Below, piece after piece: positions 15,565-23,630 of a stretch of 64,000 bases of DNA. The stretch is from NCBI GenBank assembly GCA_965284365.1, contig OZ260079.1, forward strand, positions 4,650,001-4,714,000, in the 5' to 3' direction. The number at the start of each line of letters is the position of its first letter. Position 1 is the stretch's first letter. The position numbers and the translations under genes were made by a program. The notes beneath the pieces are model-generated. The model made no database searches, had not been told where the DNA came from, and saw only the letters and a program-made list of their open reading frames with translations. The DNA is from Phragmitibacter sp965284365 (lineage in GTDB: Bacteria; Verrucomicrobiota; Verrucomicrobiia; Verrucomicrobiales; Verrucomicrobiaceae).

Positions 15565-16956
15565 TCAGTTGGGCTTGGCCGAGTCGGTGGGAGCCGAGGT
15601 TTTGGCTTCACCCGGTGCAGGAGGAACCGGCACAGGAGCAGCAGGAGGAGGCAGTGGATCGAGCGTCGGCGTGCGCATCTCAGGCGCGCCAGGAGCCGCC
15701 GGGACCGGCAGAGTCGCCGGAGGTTTGGCTGAAGGGCTGGCAGGAGGGAGCAGCATGCCAGGTTGAGCGGGAGCGCCGTCCGAAGCGCGTGTTGGCAACT
15801 CAGGTTCCTGCAAAGGGATCGGTTTGAAGTTGTCGTCGTCCACGCGCATTTGCGGCTTGCGGCCCATCCGAGCCACGACCGGAGCCGGAGGTCCGGCATA
15901 TTCATCACGAGACTTCAGATTCGCAGCCGCTGGGATGGTGTATTCTGCGTCATTGACGACCAGATTGTCCTTCATCTCTTTGGGGTGCGCCGTGGCCAGG
16001 GCCGCCATCCGCTGACGCGCTTCAAGCGTCGCTTCCGGGCTGCCAAATTTCATGGCTTCGTTGTAATAGATCGCAGCCGCTTTTGGCTTGTTCTGGGATT
16101 CGTAGAATTTCGCGATTTGCAGGAAAGCCGCTGATTGGTCTTCCGTGTTTTGGTTCAGAAGGGCTTCCGTTTCCCCCAAGCGCTCACCCGTCGGGTTGGC
16201 AGCCTTGTAGGTTTCCAGAGCATCACGGCTGGCGACCAGATTTTGGGAATCTTGCGTTTTGGCTGCGGCCTGGCTGCTGATGGCGCCGACACGGAACTGA
16301 GCTTCAGAAGCCAGCTTCGTGTTGGGATAGTTTTCAACCACCGACTGGAATGCAGCATTGGCATTGGTCTTGTCCCCATCATCCTGGTACACTTCGCCGA
16401 TGGCGAACTGGGCGTATGGGGCATATTTACCGTAAGGCGAGTTCGAGATAACACCCTTGTACATTTTGACGAGGGCGCTCTTGTCCATCTTCATCGGGAT
16501 CATCAACAGCGAAGGCTGCTTTTTCCCTGCGCGGGCTTCTTCAGCGATTTCAAACTGCTGCTGGATCGCGTCGTTGAACAGCGGGCTTTGACGGTAGTCG
16601 TCCGCGAATTTCTGGAAGGCGTCGTAGGAGTTTTGGAGCTTCCCTTCGCTGCGAACCAGACGAGCGTACTCAAACTGAGCGACGGCGGCGGTGTCCGTGA
16701 AACGGTAGCGCAAAACGATGTCCTTATAGAGAGACTGGGCCTTGCCGGCATTTCCCGTGGACTGAGCCGTGCGGGCATCGCGGAGAATGGCTTGAGCAGC
16801 GCCTTCCTGGCTCTGCTTTTCTGACACGGACGGAACTCTGTCCTCCTTGCTCTTGAACCAGTTAACTGGATTGGCCTTACCAAGGTCAAGCGCGGAAGCA
16901 GGTGTAACAGCCTGGGCTGTAACCAGCAAGGCGCAAAGATACGGGTTCACTCTCAT
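15565..16956 (-). CDS. TPR-containing envelope protein (BamD/YbgF-like)
   Basis: The 463-residue protein has a signal peptide (MRVNPYLCALLVTAQAVTPASA). I chose the ATG at 16956 because upstream in-frame sequence is basic and signal-less. About six TPR-like helical repeats run from residue 60 to 340, for example YKDIVLRYRFTDTAAVAQFEYARL, APYAQFAIGEVYQDDGDKTNANAAFQSV and AAIYYNEAMKFGSPEATLEAR, a pattern of YfiO/BamD and YbgF proteins. The C-terminal third is a long Pro/Ala-rich, probably disordered tail. It probably acts in the periplasm in outer-membrane assembly or cell division. The exact orthologue is unclear. It lies upstream of the lptE-like gene. Confidence 0.75.
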   Translation of the reverse strand: MRVNPYLCALLVTAQAVTPASALDLGKANPVNWFKSKEDRVPSVSEKQSQEGAAQAILRDARTAQSTGNAGKAQSLYKDIVLRYRFTDTAAVAQFEYARLVRSEGKLQNSYDAFQKFADDYRQSPLFNDAIQQQFEIAEEARAGKKQPSLLMIPMKMDKSALVKMYKGVISNSPYGKYAPYAQFAIGEVYQDDGDKTNANAAFQSVVENYPNTKLASEAQFRVGAISSQAAAKTQDSQNLVASRDALETYKAANPTGERLGETEALLNQNTEDQSAAFLQIAKFYESQNKPKAAAIYYNEAMKFGSPEATLEARQRMAALATAHPKEMKDNLVVNDAEYTIPAAANLKSRDEYAGPPAPVVARMGRKPQMRVDDDNFKPIPLQEPELPTRASDGAPAQPGMLLPPASPSAKPPATLPVPAAPGAPEMRTPTLDPLPPPAAPVPVPPAPGEAKTSAPTDSAKPN

Positions 16957-17069
16957 GCGGGCGAAACTAGTGGATGGTCGGGGGGGCGTCAAGGAACGGT
17001 ATTTCGGTTTTCTAAAGGGCTTGGTGGTGAAGAATACTGGCAGTTTTTGGCGCTCTTGCCTGCTAATTC

Positions 17070-18173
17070 TCAAATTTTCTCAGCAATTGCCGCGCCGATC
17101 TCCCGGGTATTAACCTTCCGTGTGCCGGACGCACCGCTGAAGATGTCGCCGGTGCGCAAGCCGTCGTCGATCACCTGACGCACAGCCGACTCGATGGCAG
17201 CCGCTTCTTTTTCCAATCCCAAGGAGAACCGCAGCAGCAGGGCCGCCGACAAGATCTGGGCAATCGGATTGGCGATGCCCTGGCCCGCGATGTCCGGGGC
17301 GGAACCGCCGCTCGGCTCGAAAAGGCCGAAATACAGTCCGTCACCCTTGGCCTTGCCGAGGCTGGCGCTGGCCAGCATGCCCAAGGAACCGGCGATCATG
17401 GCCATTTCGTCGCTCAGGATGTCGCCGAAGAGGTTTTCGCAGAGCACCACGTCGAAGCTGCGGGGCTGCTTGATGAGCTGCATGGCCGCATTGTCCACGT
17501 ACAGATGGGCCAGTTTCACGTCCGGGTAGGACTTGGCTACTTCCTCGACAGTGGCGCGCCAAAGAATGCCGTTTTCGAGTACGTTCGCTTTATCAATGGA
17601 AGTAAGCTGCTTGCGGCGTCCTTGGGCGGCCTTGAAGGCGACGTGGGCAATGCGCTCGATCTCGCTCTTCTTATAGATCATGGTGTCGATGGCGGTCATC
17701 TCGCCGTCCTTCTCACCGCGGAATTTTGGCTGGCCGAAGTAAAGGCCGCCGGTCAGTTCCCGCACGCAAAGTACATCAAATCCACCTTGGATGAGTTCTT
17801 CCTTCACAGGAGAAGCATGGGTAAGGGAGGGGTAACAGATTGAGGGGCGCAGATTGGCAAAAAGCCCGAAGTGTTTGCGCAGGGGGAGCAGGGCGCCGCG
17901 CTCCGGCTGCTCATTCGGAGGGAGTTTTTCCCACTTGGGGCCACCCACGCTGCCAAACAGAATAGCGTCGCTCTTTTCGCACGCTGCCAGGGTCTCGGCA
18001 GGGAGAGCTTTGCCCGCGCCGTCAATGGCAGCTCCACCCACCAGTTGCTCACTGTATTCAAACGTGTGGCCGAACTTTTCCGAGATCCGCGCCAGCACAT
18101 TGCGCGCTTCCGCCATGACTTCCGGACCAATGCCGTCACCGGCGAGGACTGCGATTTTATAAACACTTGCCAT
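17070..18173 (-). CDS. leuB: 3-isopropylmalate dehydrogenase
   Basis: LeuB oxidises and decarboxylates 3-isopropylmalate with NAD in leucine biosynthesis. I chose the ATG at 18173, giving a 367-residue product, because it starts MASVYKIAVLAGDGIGPEVM and upstream in-frame sequence lacks homologous features. Signatures: GSVGGPKWEKLP near residue 70, RPSICYPSLTHASPV, LTGGLYFG, DVVLCENLFGDILSDEMAMIAGSLGML near residues 235-261, and EPSGGSAPDIAGQGIANP. Length and motifs are normal. No other leu genes are in the window. It is followed on the same strand by the TPR gene after 113 bp. Confidence 0.96.
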   Translation of the reverse strand: MASVYKIAVLAGDGIGPEVMAEARNVLARISEKFGHTFEYSEQLVGGAAIDGAGKALPAETLAACEKSDAILFGSVGGPKWEKLPPNEQPERGALLPLRKHFGLFANLRPSICYPSLTHASPVKEELIQGGFDVLCVRELTGGLYFGQPKFRGEKDGEMTAIDTMIYKKSEIERIAHVAFKAAQGRRKQLTSIDKANVLENGILWRATVEEVAKSYPDVKLAHLYVDNAAMQLIKQPRSFDVVLCENLFGDILSDEMAMIAGSLGMLASASLGKAKGDGLYFGLFEPSGGSAPDIAGQGIANPIAQILSAALLLRFSLGLEKEAAAIESAVRQVIDDGLRTGDIFSGASGTRKVNTREIGAAIAEKI

Positions 18174-18227
18174 CCAAGCGCATAGCGTGAGACCCAAATG
18201 TGTGCAAGGCACAAAGTGAAGCGGGAT

Positions 18228-18253
18228 CGTAGGGAGCCAACGGCGCCACTACG
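18228..18253. repeat. Imperfect hairpin upstream of leuB
   Basis: CGTAG and CTACG enclose GGAGCC and GGCGCC, which pair with one mismatch around AAC. The whole lies 55 bp upstream of the leuB start, between divergent genes. It could be a regulatory site or one of the short repeats seen elsewhere. Confidence 0.35.
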
Positions 18254-18451
18254 GACGAGCCTGATGGGTCATGAGAAAATACCCGCTTCAAACTTGACCA
18301 ATTGGCTTTGAGAAGGCATTCTCTGCGCCCCCTCAGAGTAGAAACTCGACCGACGATTCACCCCCATTTCGTCTCGCTCGGCGACCTAACATGGACTCGC
18401 CCCCTTATGTCTTCGTATAGCCGCGCCCCGAAATTTTCAATAGCCAAGAGA

Positions 18452-19435
18452 ATGCATTGTTATGTAAGGAAGGTGAGCCTCGCCTTTCTGGCCTTCCTCC
18501 TGCTGGTTGGGTCGAGGGATACATGTCAGGCGCTAATGGTGGGAGGGCGAGTCGAGGGTCAATTTAACATCTCTCCTTATTATACCGGTCCAATTTGGGT
18601 GAATCTCTACCAGGGATCGTTTGTTGACGAATTGATCATGGGGCTTTCGCTACATTCCTTGCTTACCTTGGAGACAACAGAATCGTTTTACTACTCAAAG
18701 ACCATTGTTGGTCCGACAGTCCTTCACGGCCAAATCGAATTGAAAGGAACTGGTTTCATTCACATGGATACCCCGCTTCCCAATGTTTTTCAGACCAGAA
18801 TCATGGGTGGATCGATGTACGTCGAGGCGGACATCGGGGGTGAGGTCGTAGTCTATGACGGCACGAAGTTAGGTGGTACTGGCCGCATCTTGGGCGCTGC
18901 GATTGTAGCTAATGGCGGCATTCTCACTCCCGGGGATTTTGCTTCGGTCGGAACTATAAGCACAGGTGGGTTGGCATTGTTGCCCAACGCCACCCTGGAT
19001 TTTCAATTAGGTTCGCCTGGCGTAATCGGATCGGGGATAAATGATCTTATTGAAGTAACAGGGGATCTGGTGCTCGATGGATTGTTGAACATCACAAATG
19101 TCAGCAGCTTTGGTCCGGGCGCGTATCGCTTAATCAATTACACTGGGGCTTTAACGAACAATGGGCTGTTAGTTAATGTGATTCCAACCGGCGTTAATCC
19201 CGGTGACCTTTATCTGGATGTCAGCACTGCGGGACAGGTGAATCTTTATTATTTCGCAACGGCATCGGGTCAACAGTATTGGACGGGAACGGCGTTTGCG
19301 CCCACTGGGACGATCGCCGGTGGGAGTGGCGTTTGGAGTTCGTCAGGATATAACTTCACCAATGCTCAATGGCGCTTGGGCGGGCCAAACCGCGGTGTTC
19401 ACTGCTACGCCCGGCACGGTCATGCTCGGCAGTAA
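18452..19435 (+). pseudogene. Autotransporter, N-terminal fragment (frameshifted)
   Basis: This is the first part of an autotransporter adhesin or similar surface protein. A signal peptide (about MHCYVRKVSLAFLAFLLLVG, ending TCQA) begins at 18452. An ATG at 18407 would add 15 residues and is also possible, as autotransporters often have long signal peptides. A beta-helix passenger follows with autotransporter-type features such as LGGTGRILGAAIVANGGILTPGD, and TIAGGSGVWSSSGYNFTNAQW near the end. The reading frame is then lost at about 19377-19384 and ends in a short unrelated tail at 19435. The continuing frame is the next entry. One extra G in TTGGGCGGG would explain the break. Confidence 0.75.
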
Positions 19436-21614
19436 TGTGCTTTTTGAGAAGCTCATTTTTGAAGCGTCTGGCTATAGCATTGAGTCGCCATTGGGCCACA
19501 GCCTGATTGCTCCAGGAAGTGCCACCATCCAGGTAAATGCCGGATCAGTAACGATTGCTGCTCCGGTGACGGTGGCGAATGTGCTCACGAAGTCCGGCGC
19601 GGGCACGCTGCAACTCAACTCTACTGTTAACGCTGCTTCTACCTTGGTCGAGGCCGGTGCGGCTGTCATAAACGGTACTTTGGCCTCTTCCGAGGTAACG
19701 GTAAGCGGCGGGGCCAACCTTTCAGTAAATGGATCACTGACAGGGAACCTGCTAAATCGTGGATACGTGGCAGTGGATGGCATCGTTAGTGGCAACGTGT
19801 CTAACGATGGTAATATTGACGTGAACGGCGTTATCATCGGCAATGTGTCGAACCAAAGTTATCTAAGCGTAGACGGCACCGTGCGCGGCAGCGTGTCTAA
19901 CGACGGTGATATCGACGTGAACGGCGCTCTCATCGGCAACGTGTCGAACCAAGGTTATCTGAGCGTAGAAGGCATTGTGCGTGGCAGCGTATTGAATCAC
20001 GGCCACCTGAAAGTGAATGGCACTGTGGATGGTGATGTGCACAATTACAGCCTGCTGACCGGCACAGGTTTGATCACCGGTGATTTGTGGAGTTCCGGCA
20101 CTGTGGCGCCTGGTAATAGCATTGGGACGCTAAGTGTCGGTGGTAATTTTACTCAAACGAGTGCTGGCACCTTGCAGATCGAAGTCGCAAGCGCGAGCCG
20201 TCATGATGGGCTGCTGGTGAGCGGCACCGCGAAACTAGCAGGCACGCTGGAGATCCTTTCTCTCGGCTATGATGCGGCATACGGTGACCAGATTCCATTT
20301 TTGATCGCTGATGAGATCACCGGAAAGTTCAATCGGATCGAATTGCCCCTGTCTGACGACTTCCGAGGAAGATTTGTGAGCGAAGGTGGCTTGGGAGTAT
20401 TGCTCGTCGCACCAGCCAGTTACACGCTAGTGGCGAATACGCCTAATGAACGCAGTCTGGCCCGTGCGCTTGACGAATGGATCGGTGTGGAGAGTGGCGA
20501 CATCGGTGAAGTAACCTTGGCGCTCGACCTGCTCCGCAAAGATCAATACACGGCGGCCTTCCATGCGATCATGCCGGGCTTTTATGAGTCTGCTCTGAGC
20601 ACGGGTGCTGAGTTAAGTCAGAACCATGGCCAGATCCTTCACCAGCAGCTGAGTGCACGCCGTCTGGGCGACAGATTTGTTCAAGGAGCGTCAGCTGGTC
20701 CAATACTTTCCGCGGAAGCCAGTGGCAAAGATCCCAAGAAGGTTCAGACCAGCAACGCGTCTGAGCAAGCTGCCTCTGAAGATTATCGTTGGAATGCCTG
20801 GACCATGGGCAGCGGCCTCTTCAGTGAAGGCGGACTAAGCCTGCAACCCGGTGAGGACTTCGAGTCAGGCACTTATCTGGCTGGAGCGGATTACGCCTTC
20901 AGCGAGCACTTCGCTCTCGGACTCTTCGCCAGTTATCAGGAAGGGTGGGGCGATTATGATCTGGCTGGCGACATGGACTTGGAGTCTACCCGCTTCGGCG
21001 GCTATGCGACCTTCGACTTCGGCGGATTCTACGCCAATGCGGTCATCGGTGGCGGCCAAACCGGATTCGATGTAAAGCGTCCGATCCAATGGGCTTACCT
21101 GGATCGCGATGCCACGAGCGAACCGGACGGTTATGAGTTTTTCACCAGCATAAGCGCAGGCTATGACATCAAGGCGGGGTACTGGACCTTTGGCCCGCAA
21201 CTCACGGCGCAGTATAGTGACCTGCACTTGGGTGAGTTTACTGAAGTTGGCGCTGGCAGCCTGAATCTGCGCGTGAAGGAAGCGGATATGGAGAGCCTGC
21301 GCCACTATCTGGGTGGTCGTGTGGCCTATACGATCAAAGTTTCGGACACCTTTGCCATCATCCCTGAACTCCGCGCCTTCTGGCAGCACGAGTATCTGGA
21401 AGGTGGCGACATTAGTGCCCAACTCGACAGTGGGTTCGGCGGCAGCTTCGGATACCAAACCAACGAACCAGAGAAGGACGCGGTCTATGTGGGAGCAGGT
21501 CTGGGGTTCCAGATCGGACCGCGTATCTATGCGAACATTTACTACAACGCTGACTTCGGTCGCAATGATGACGCAAACCACACGGTCAGCGTGAGCGCGA
21601 CCTTGAAGTTTTAA
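19380..21614 (+). pseudogene. Autotransporter, passenger and beta-barrel fragment (frameshifted)
   Basis: This is the continuation of the preceding fragment in the +1 frame (744 residues), starting at AGQTAVFTATPG, which is the expected sequel to the beta-strand motif in the first part. It contains a seven-fold 16-residue repeat (19755-20090), then APGNSIGTLSVGGNFTQTSAG, a linker, and a C-terminal autotransporter barrel from about NAWTMGSGLFSEGG to the end. The barrel closes with the terminal aromatic pattern TVSVSATLKF expected for outer-membrane insertion. No signal peptide or credible start exists in this frame. If the single-base shift is a sequencing error, fragments 18452-21614 form one intact gene. 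Confidence 0.8.
19755..20090 (+). repeat. Seven tandem 48-bp repeats in the autotransporter passenger
   Basis: Seven consecutive 16-residue units, each starting Asn and shaped like NDGNIDVNGVIIGNVS, cover 19755-20090. Alternating Asp/Asn, Gly and hydrophobic residues suggest one coil of a beta-helix per unit, similar in rhythm to polymer-forming (bactofilin-like) repeats. The DNA is also repetitive, so recombination could change copy number. Confidence 0.85.
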
Positions 21615-21696
21615 TCGGGTCGGAGTTGCGCAGAGAAGAGCGCTCTGCGATGCGTTTGTCACCGGTGCGGTTATCTTGACCGCATCCGTATTTTTC

Positions 21697-22086
21697 ATGA
21701 TCATGAATCCATCCTTGGCCGAGCTTCGTGAAGCAGTGCTGCATCTGCACAAAATGCTGATGGATGACGAGCGGCGGAAGTTTGAAGCTGAGACCGGGGC
21801 GCAACCGAGCGTGCATGACTGGTGGCAGCTCTTCACGAGTGCCCCGGAGTTTGCGTGGCTTCGGCCGGTATCCAAACTGATTGTGGCTCTTGATGAGGCG
21901 ATGGATCAGAAGCCCGTGGATGAGGCTGTAGTCGAGTCGATGTTTAGTCAGGCACGAGATCTATTGATTCCGAAAGTGGACGGCGGGGCATTTGCCAATC
22001 TCTATCGCGAAGCACTGCAACGCAGCCCGGAATTAGTGATGGCTCATGCTGATGTCCTGGCGATTTTGAGCAGGCCTCGCCGTTAG
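21697..22086 (+). CDS. Uncharacterised small helical protein
   Basis: I do not recognise a family. The 129-residue product (ATG at 21697 or 21703; an in-frame ATG at 21676 adds seven residues) is helical and soluble, with ELREAVLHLHKMLMDDERRKFEAE near the start, a conserved-looking HDWWQLFTSAPEFAWLRP and an acidic helical middle. There is no signal peptide. It follows the autotransporter locus after 82 bp and precedes upp on the same strand. Confidence 0.6.
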   Translation: MIMNPSLAELREAVLHLHKMLMDDERRKFEAETGAQPSVHDWWQLFTSAPEFAWLRPVSKLIVALDEAMDQKPVDEAVVESMFSQARDLLIPKVDGGAFANLYREALQRSPELVMAHADVLAILSRPRR

Positions 22087-22160
22087 GACGCCGAAATCTT
22101 CACAATGGGCATCCATCCTGCGAGTGACAGAAGCTCAAGCGCCGCTACTTTCTCTCTGAA

Positions 22161-22781
22161 ATGCCTTTTCACGTTCTGCAACATGCCCTGGGCTCAGCCA
22201 TCGTGACGGAACTCCGGCAGGAAGACACGCCTGCGCCGCGCTTCCGCGATCTCTGCTCCCGACTCACCAGTATTCTGGCGATGGAGGCCTTGCGCGATCT
22301 TCCTGTCAAACCTCACACGGTGAGAACGCCTTTGGAGGAACACGAGGGCGAAGTGCTGGCTCAGGAAGTGGTAGTGGTGCCTGTTTTGCGCGCTGGCTTG
22401 GGTATGGTGGCTCCTGTGCTCCAAATGTTACCGGAAGCGCAGATCGGCCACTTAGGCATTGAACGAGATCACGAGACTGCTCTACCGCGTTCGTATTACT
22501 CCAAGCTGCCGGACATGACGGGACGACGCGTGCTGATCGTGGATCCGATGCTGGCCACGGGCGGTAGCCTTTGTCATGCGATTCAGGAAGTGCGTAAGGC
22601 GGGTGCAAAGGACATTGTGGTGCTTTGCATCATCGCGGCTCCGGAAGGTGTGGCCATGATTGAGGCGGAATTTCCAGATGTGGTTATCCATGCGGCGGCA
22701 CTTGATCGCTGCCTTGATAGCCGAAAGTATATTTTGCCCGGCGTGGGAGATTTCGGTGACCGGCTGATGGGGACGTGCTAA
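22161..22781 (+). CDS. upp: Uracil phosphoribosyltransferase
   Basis: Upp makes UMP from uracil and PRPP in pyrimidine salvage. The 206-residue product has the full pattern: LTSILAMEALRDLP, LRAGLGMVAPVLQMLP with the GHLGIERDHET region, the PRPP loop VDPMLATGGS near residues 127-136, and the uracil-binding end YILPGVGDFGDRLMGT. The start ATG at 22161 gives a normal length. It appears as a single gene. The downstream lipoprotein starts 23 bp later, so co-transcription is possible. Confidence 0.95.
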   Translation: MPFHVLQHALGSAIVTELRQEDTPAPRFRDLCSRLTSILAMEALRDLPVKPHTVRTPLEEHEGEVLAQEVVVVPVLRAGLGMVAPVLQMLPEAQIGHLGIERDHETALPRSYYSKLPDMTGRRVLIVDPMLATGGSLCHAIQEVRKAGAKDIVVLCIIAAPEGVAMIEAEFPDVVIHAAALDRCLDSRKYILPGVGDFGDRLMGTC

Positions 22782-22804
22782 AACGTATTCCTTAGCTGAA
22801 ATCC

Positions 22805-23614
22805 ATGATCACCTGCCCCCGCGTTCTTTTGCAGGCTGCCTTTGCCTTCGCGTCCTTGCTCTTGTTAACCCATTGCAGCGATCGGGATAAGAAACTCGTA
22901 GTAGGTATGGATGCCAGTTATCCGCCCTTTGAAATGCTGGATCCGCAAGGCAACTTCAGTGGCATCAGTGCCGATCTGGGCAGGGAGCTGGCTAAAGCGC
23001 TGGGAAAGGAAATCGAATTCCAAAACATCGGCTTTGACGGCCTTACCGCGGCGCTGAAGTCCGGGCGCGTGGACGTGGTGATCTCTTCGATGTCGGTCAA
23101 TGAGGACCGCCGCAAGTCGATCGATTTCAGTGATCCTTATGTGAAGATTGGTCTGGCTCTGCTTTTCTCCAAACAGTCAAACGCGCAGACCGCGGACGAC
23201 CTAAAAGTAGAGGGGCGCCGGGTGGCTGTCCGATTGGGGACGACCGCGGAAGCCTTCGCTCGTCAACAGATGCCCAGCGCGCAACTCACTGTGCTCGACA
23301 GCGACACCGCCTGTGTGATGGAAGTGGTGAAGGGGGGAGTGGATGCCTGGATCTACGATCAACTATCGGTCATCAACTACCATGAACGTCATCCTGACAC
23401 CACCCGTGTGGAACTGAAGCCCGTGAAGGAAGAGTTCTGGGCGGTTGCGATTCGTAAGGGCAACGATGATCTGCGGCAGAAGACCAATGATTTCCTGAAG
23501 AACTATCGTGCGGATGGTGGCTTTCAGAAGTTGGCGGATCAATACCTGGCCAAACAGAAACAGGCGATGGTGGAGAGCGGGCTTCCGTTTGTCTTCGATG
23601 TTTCCACGCCTTAG
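22805..23614 (+). CDS. Solute-binding lipoprotein, amino-acid ABC transporter type
   Basis: The 269-residue protein is of the family 3 substrate-binding type. It has a lipoprotein signal with cysteine in LTHCSD near residue 21, then LVVGMDASYPPFEMLDPQGNFSGISADLGRELAKAL, the usual start of the bilobed fold, and GLTAALKSGRVDVVISSMSVNEDRR. It is close to polar-amino-acid or glutamine binding proteins (HisJ/GlnH-like). The matching permease and ATPase genes are not adjacent, so it may use a shared system. No ligand can be named. Confidence 0.88.
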   Translation: MITCPRVLLQAAFAFASLLLLTHCSDRDKKLVVGMDASYPPFEMLDPQGNFSGISADLGRELAKALGKEIEFQNIGFDGLTAALKSGRVDVVISSMSVNEDRRKSIDFSDPYVKIGLALLFSKQSNAQTADDLKVEGRRVAVRLGTTAEAFARQQMPSAQLTVLDSDTACVMEVVKGGVDAWIYDQLSVINYHERHPDTTRVELKPVKEEFWAVAIRKGNDDLRQKTNDFLKNYRADGGFQKLADQYLAKQKQAMVESGLPFVFDVSTP

Positions 23615-23630
23615 TATTGCGCAGAGAGAT

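Noticed and set aside
20865..21875. Open frame of 336 codons on the minus strand
   Set aside because: It overlaps the autotransporter barrel and the small helical protein on the opposite strand and lacks any family signature.
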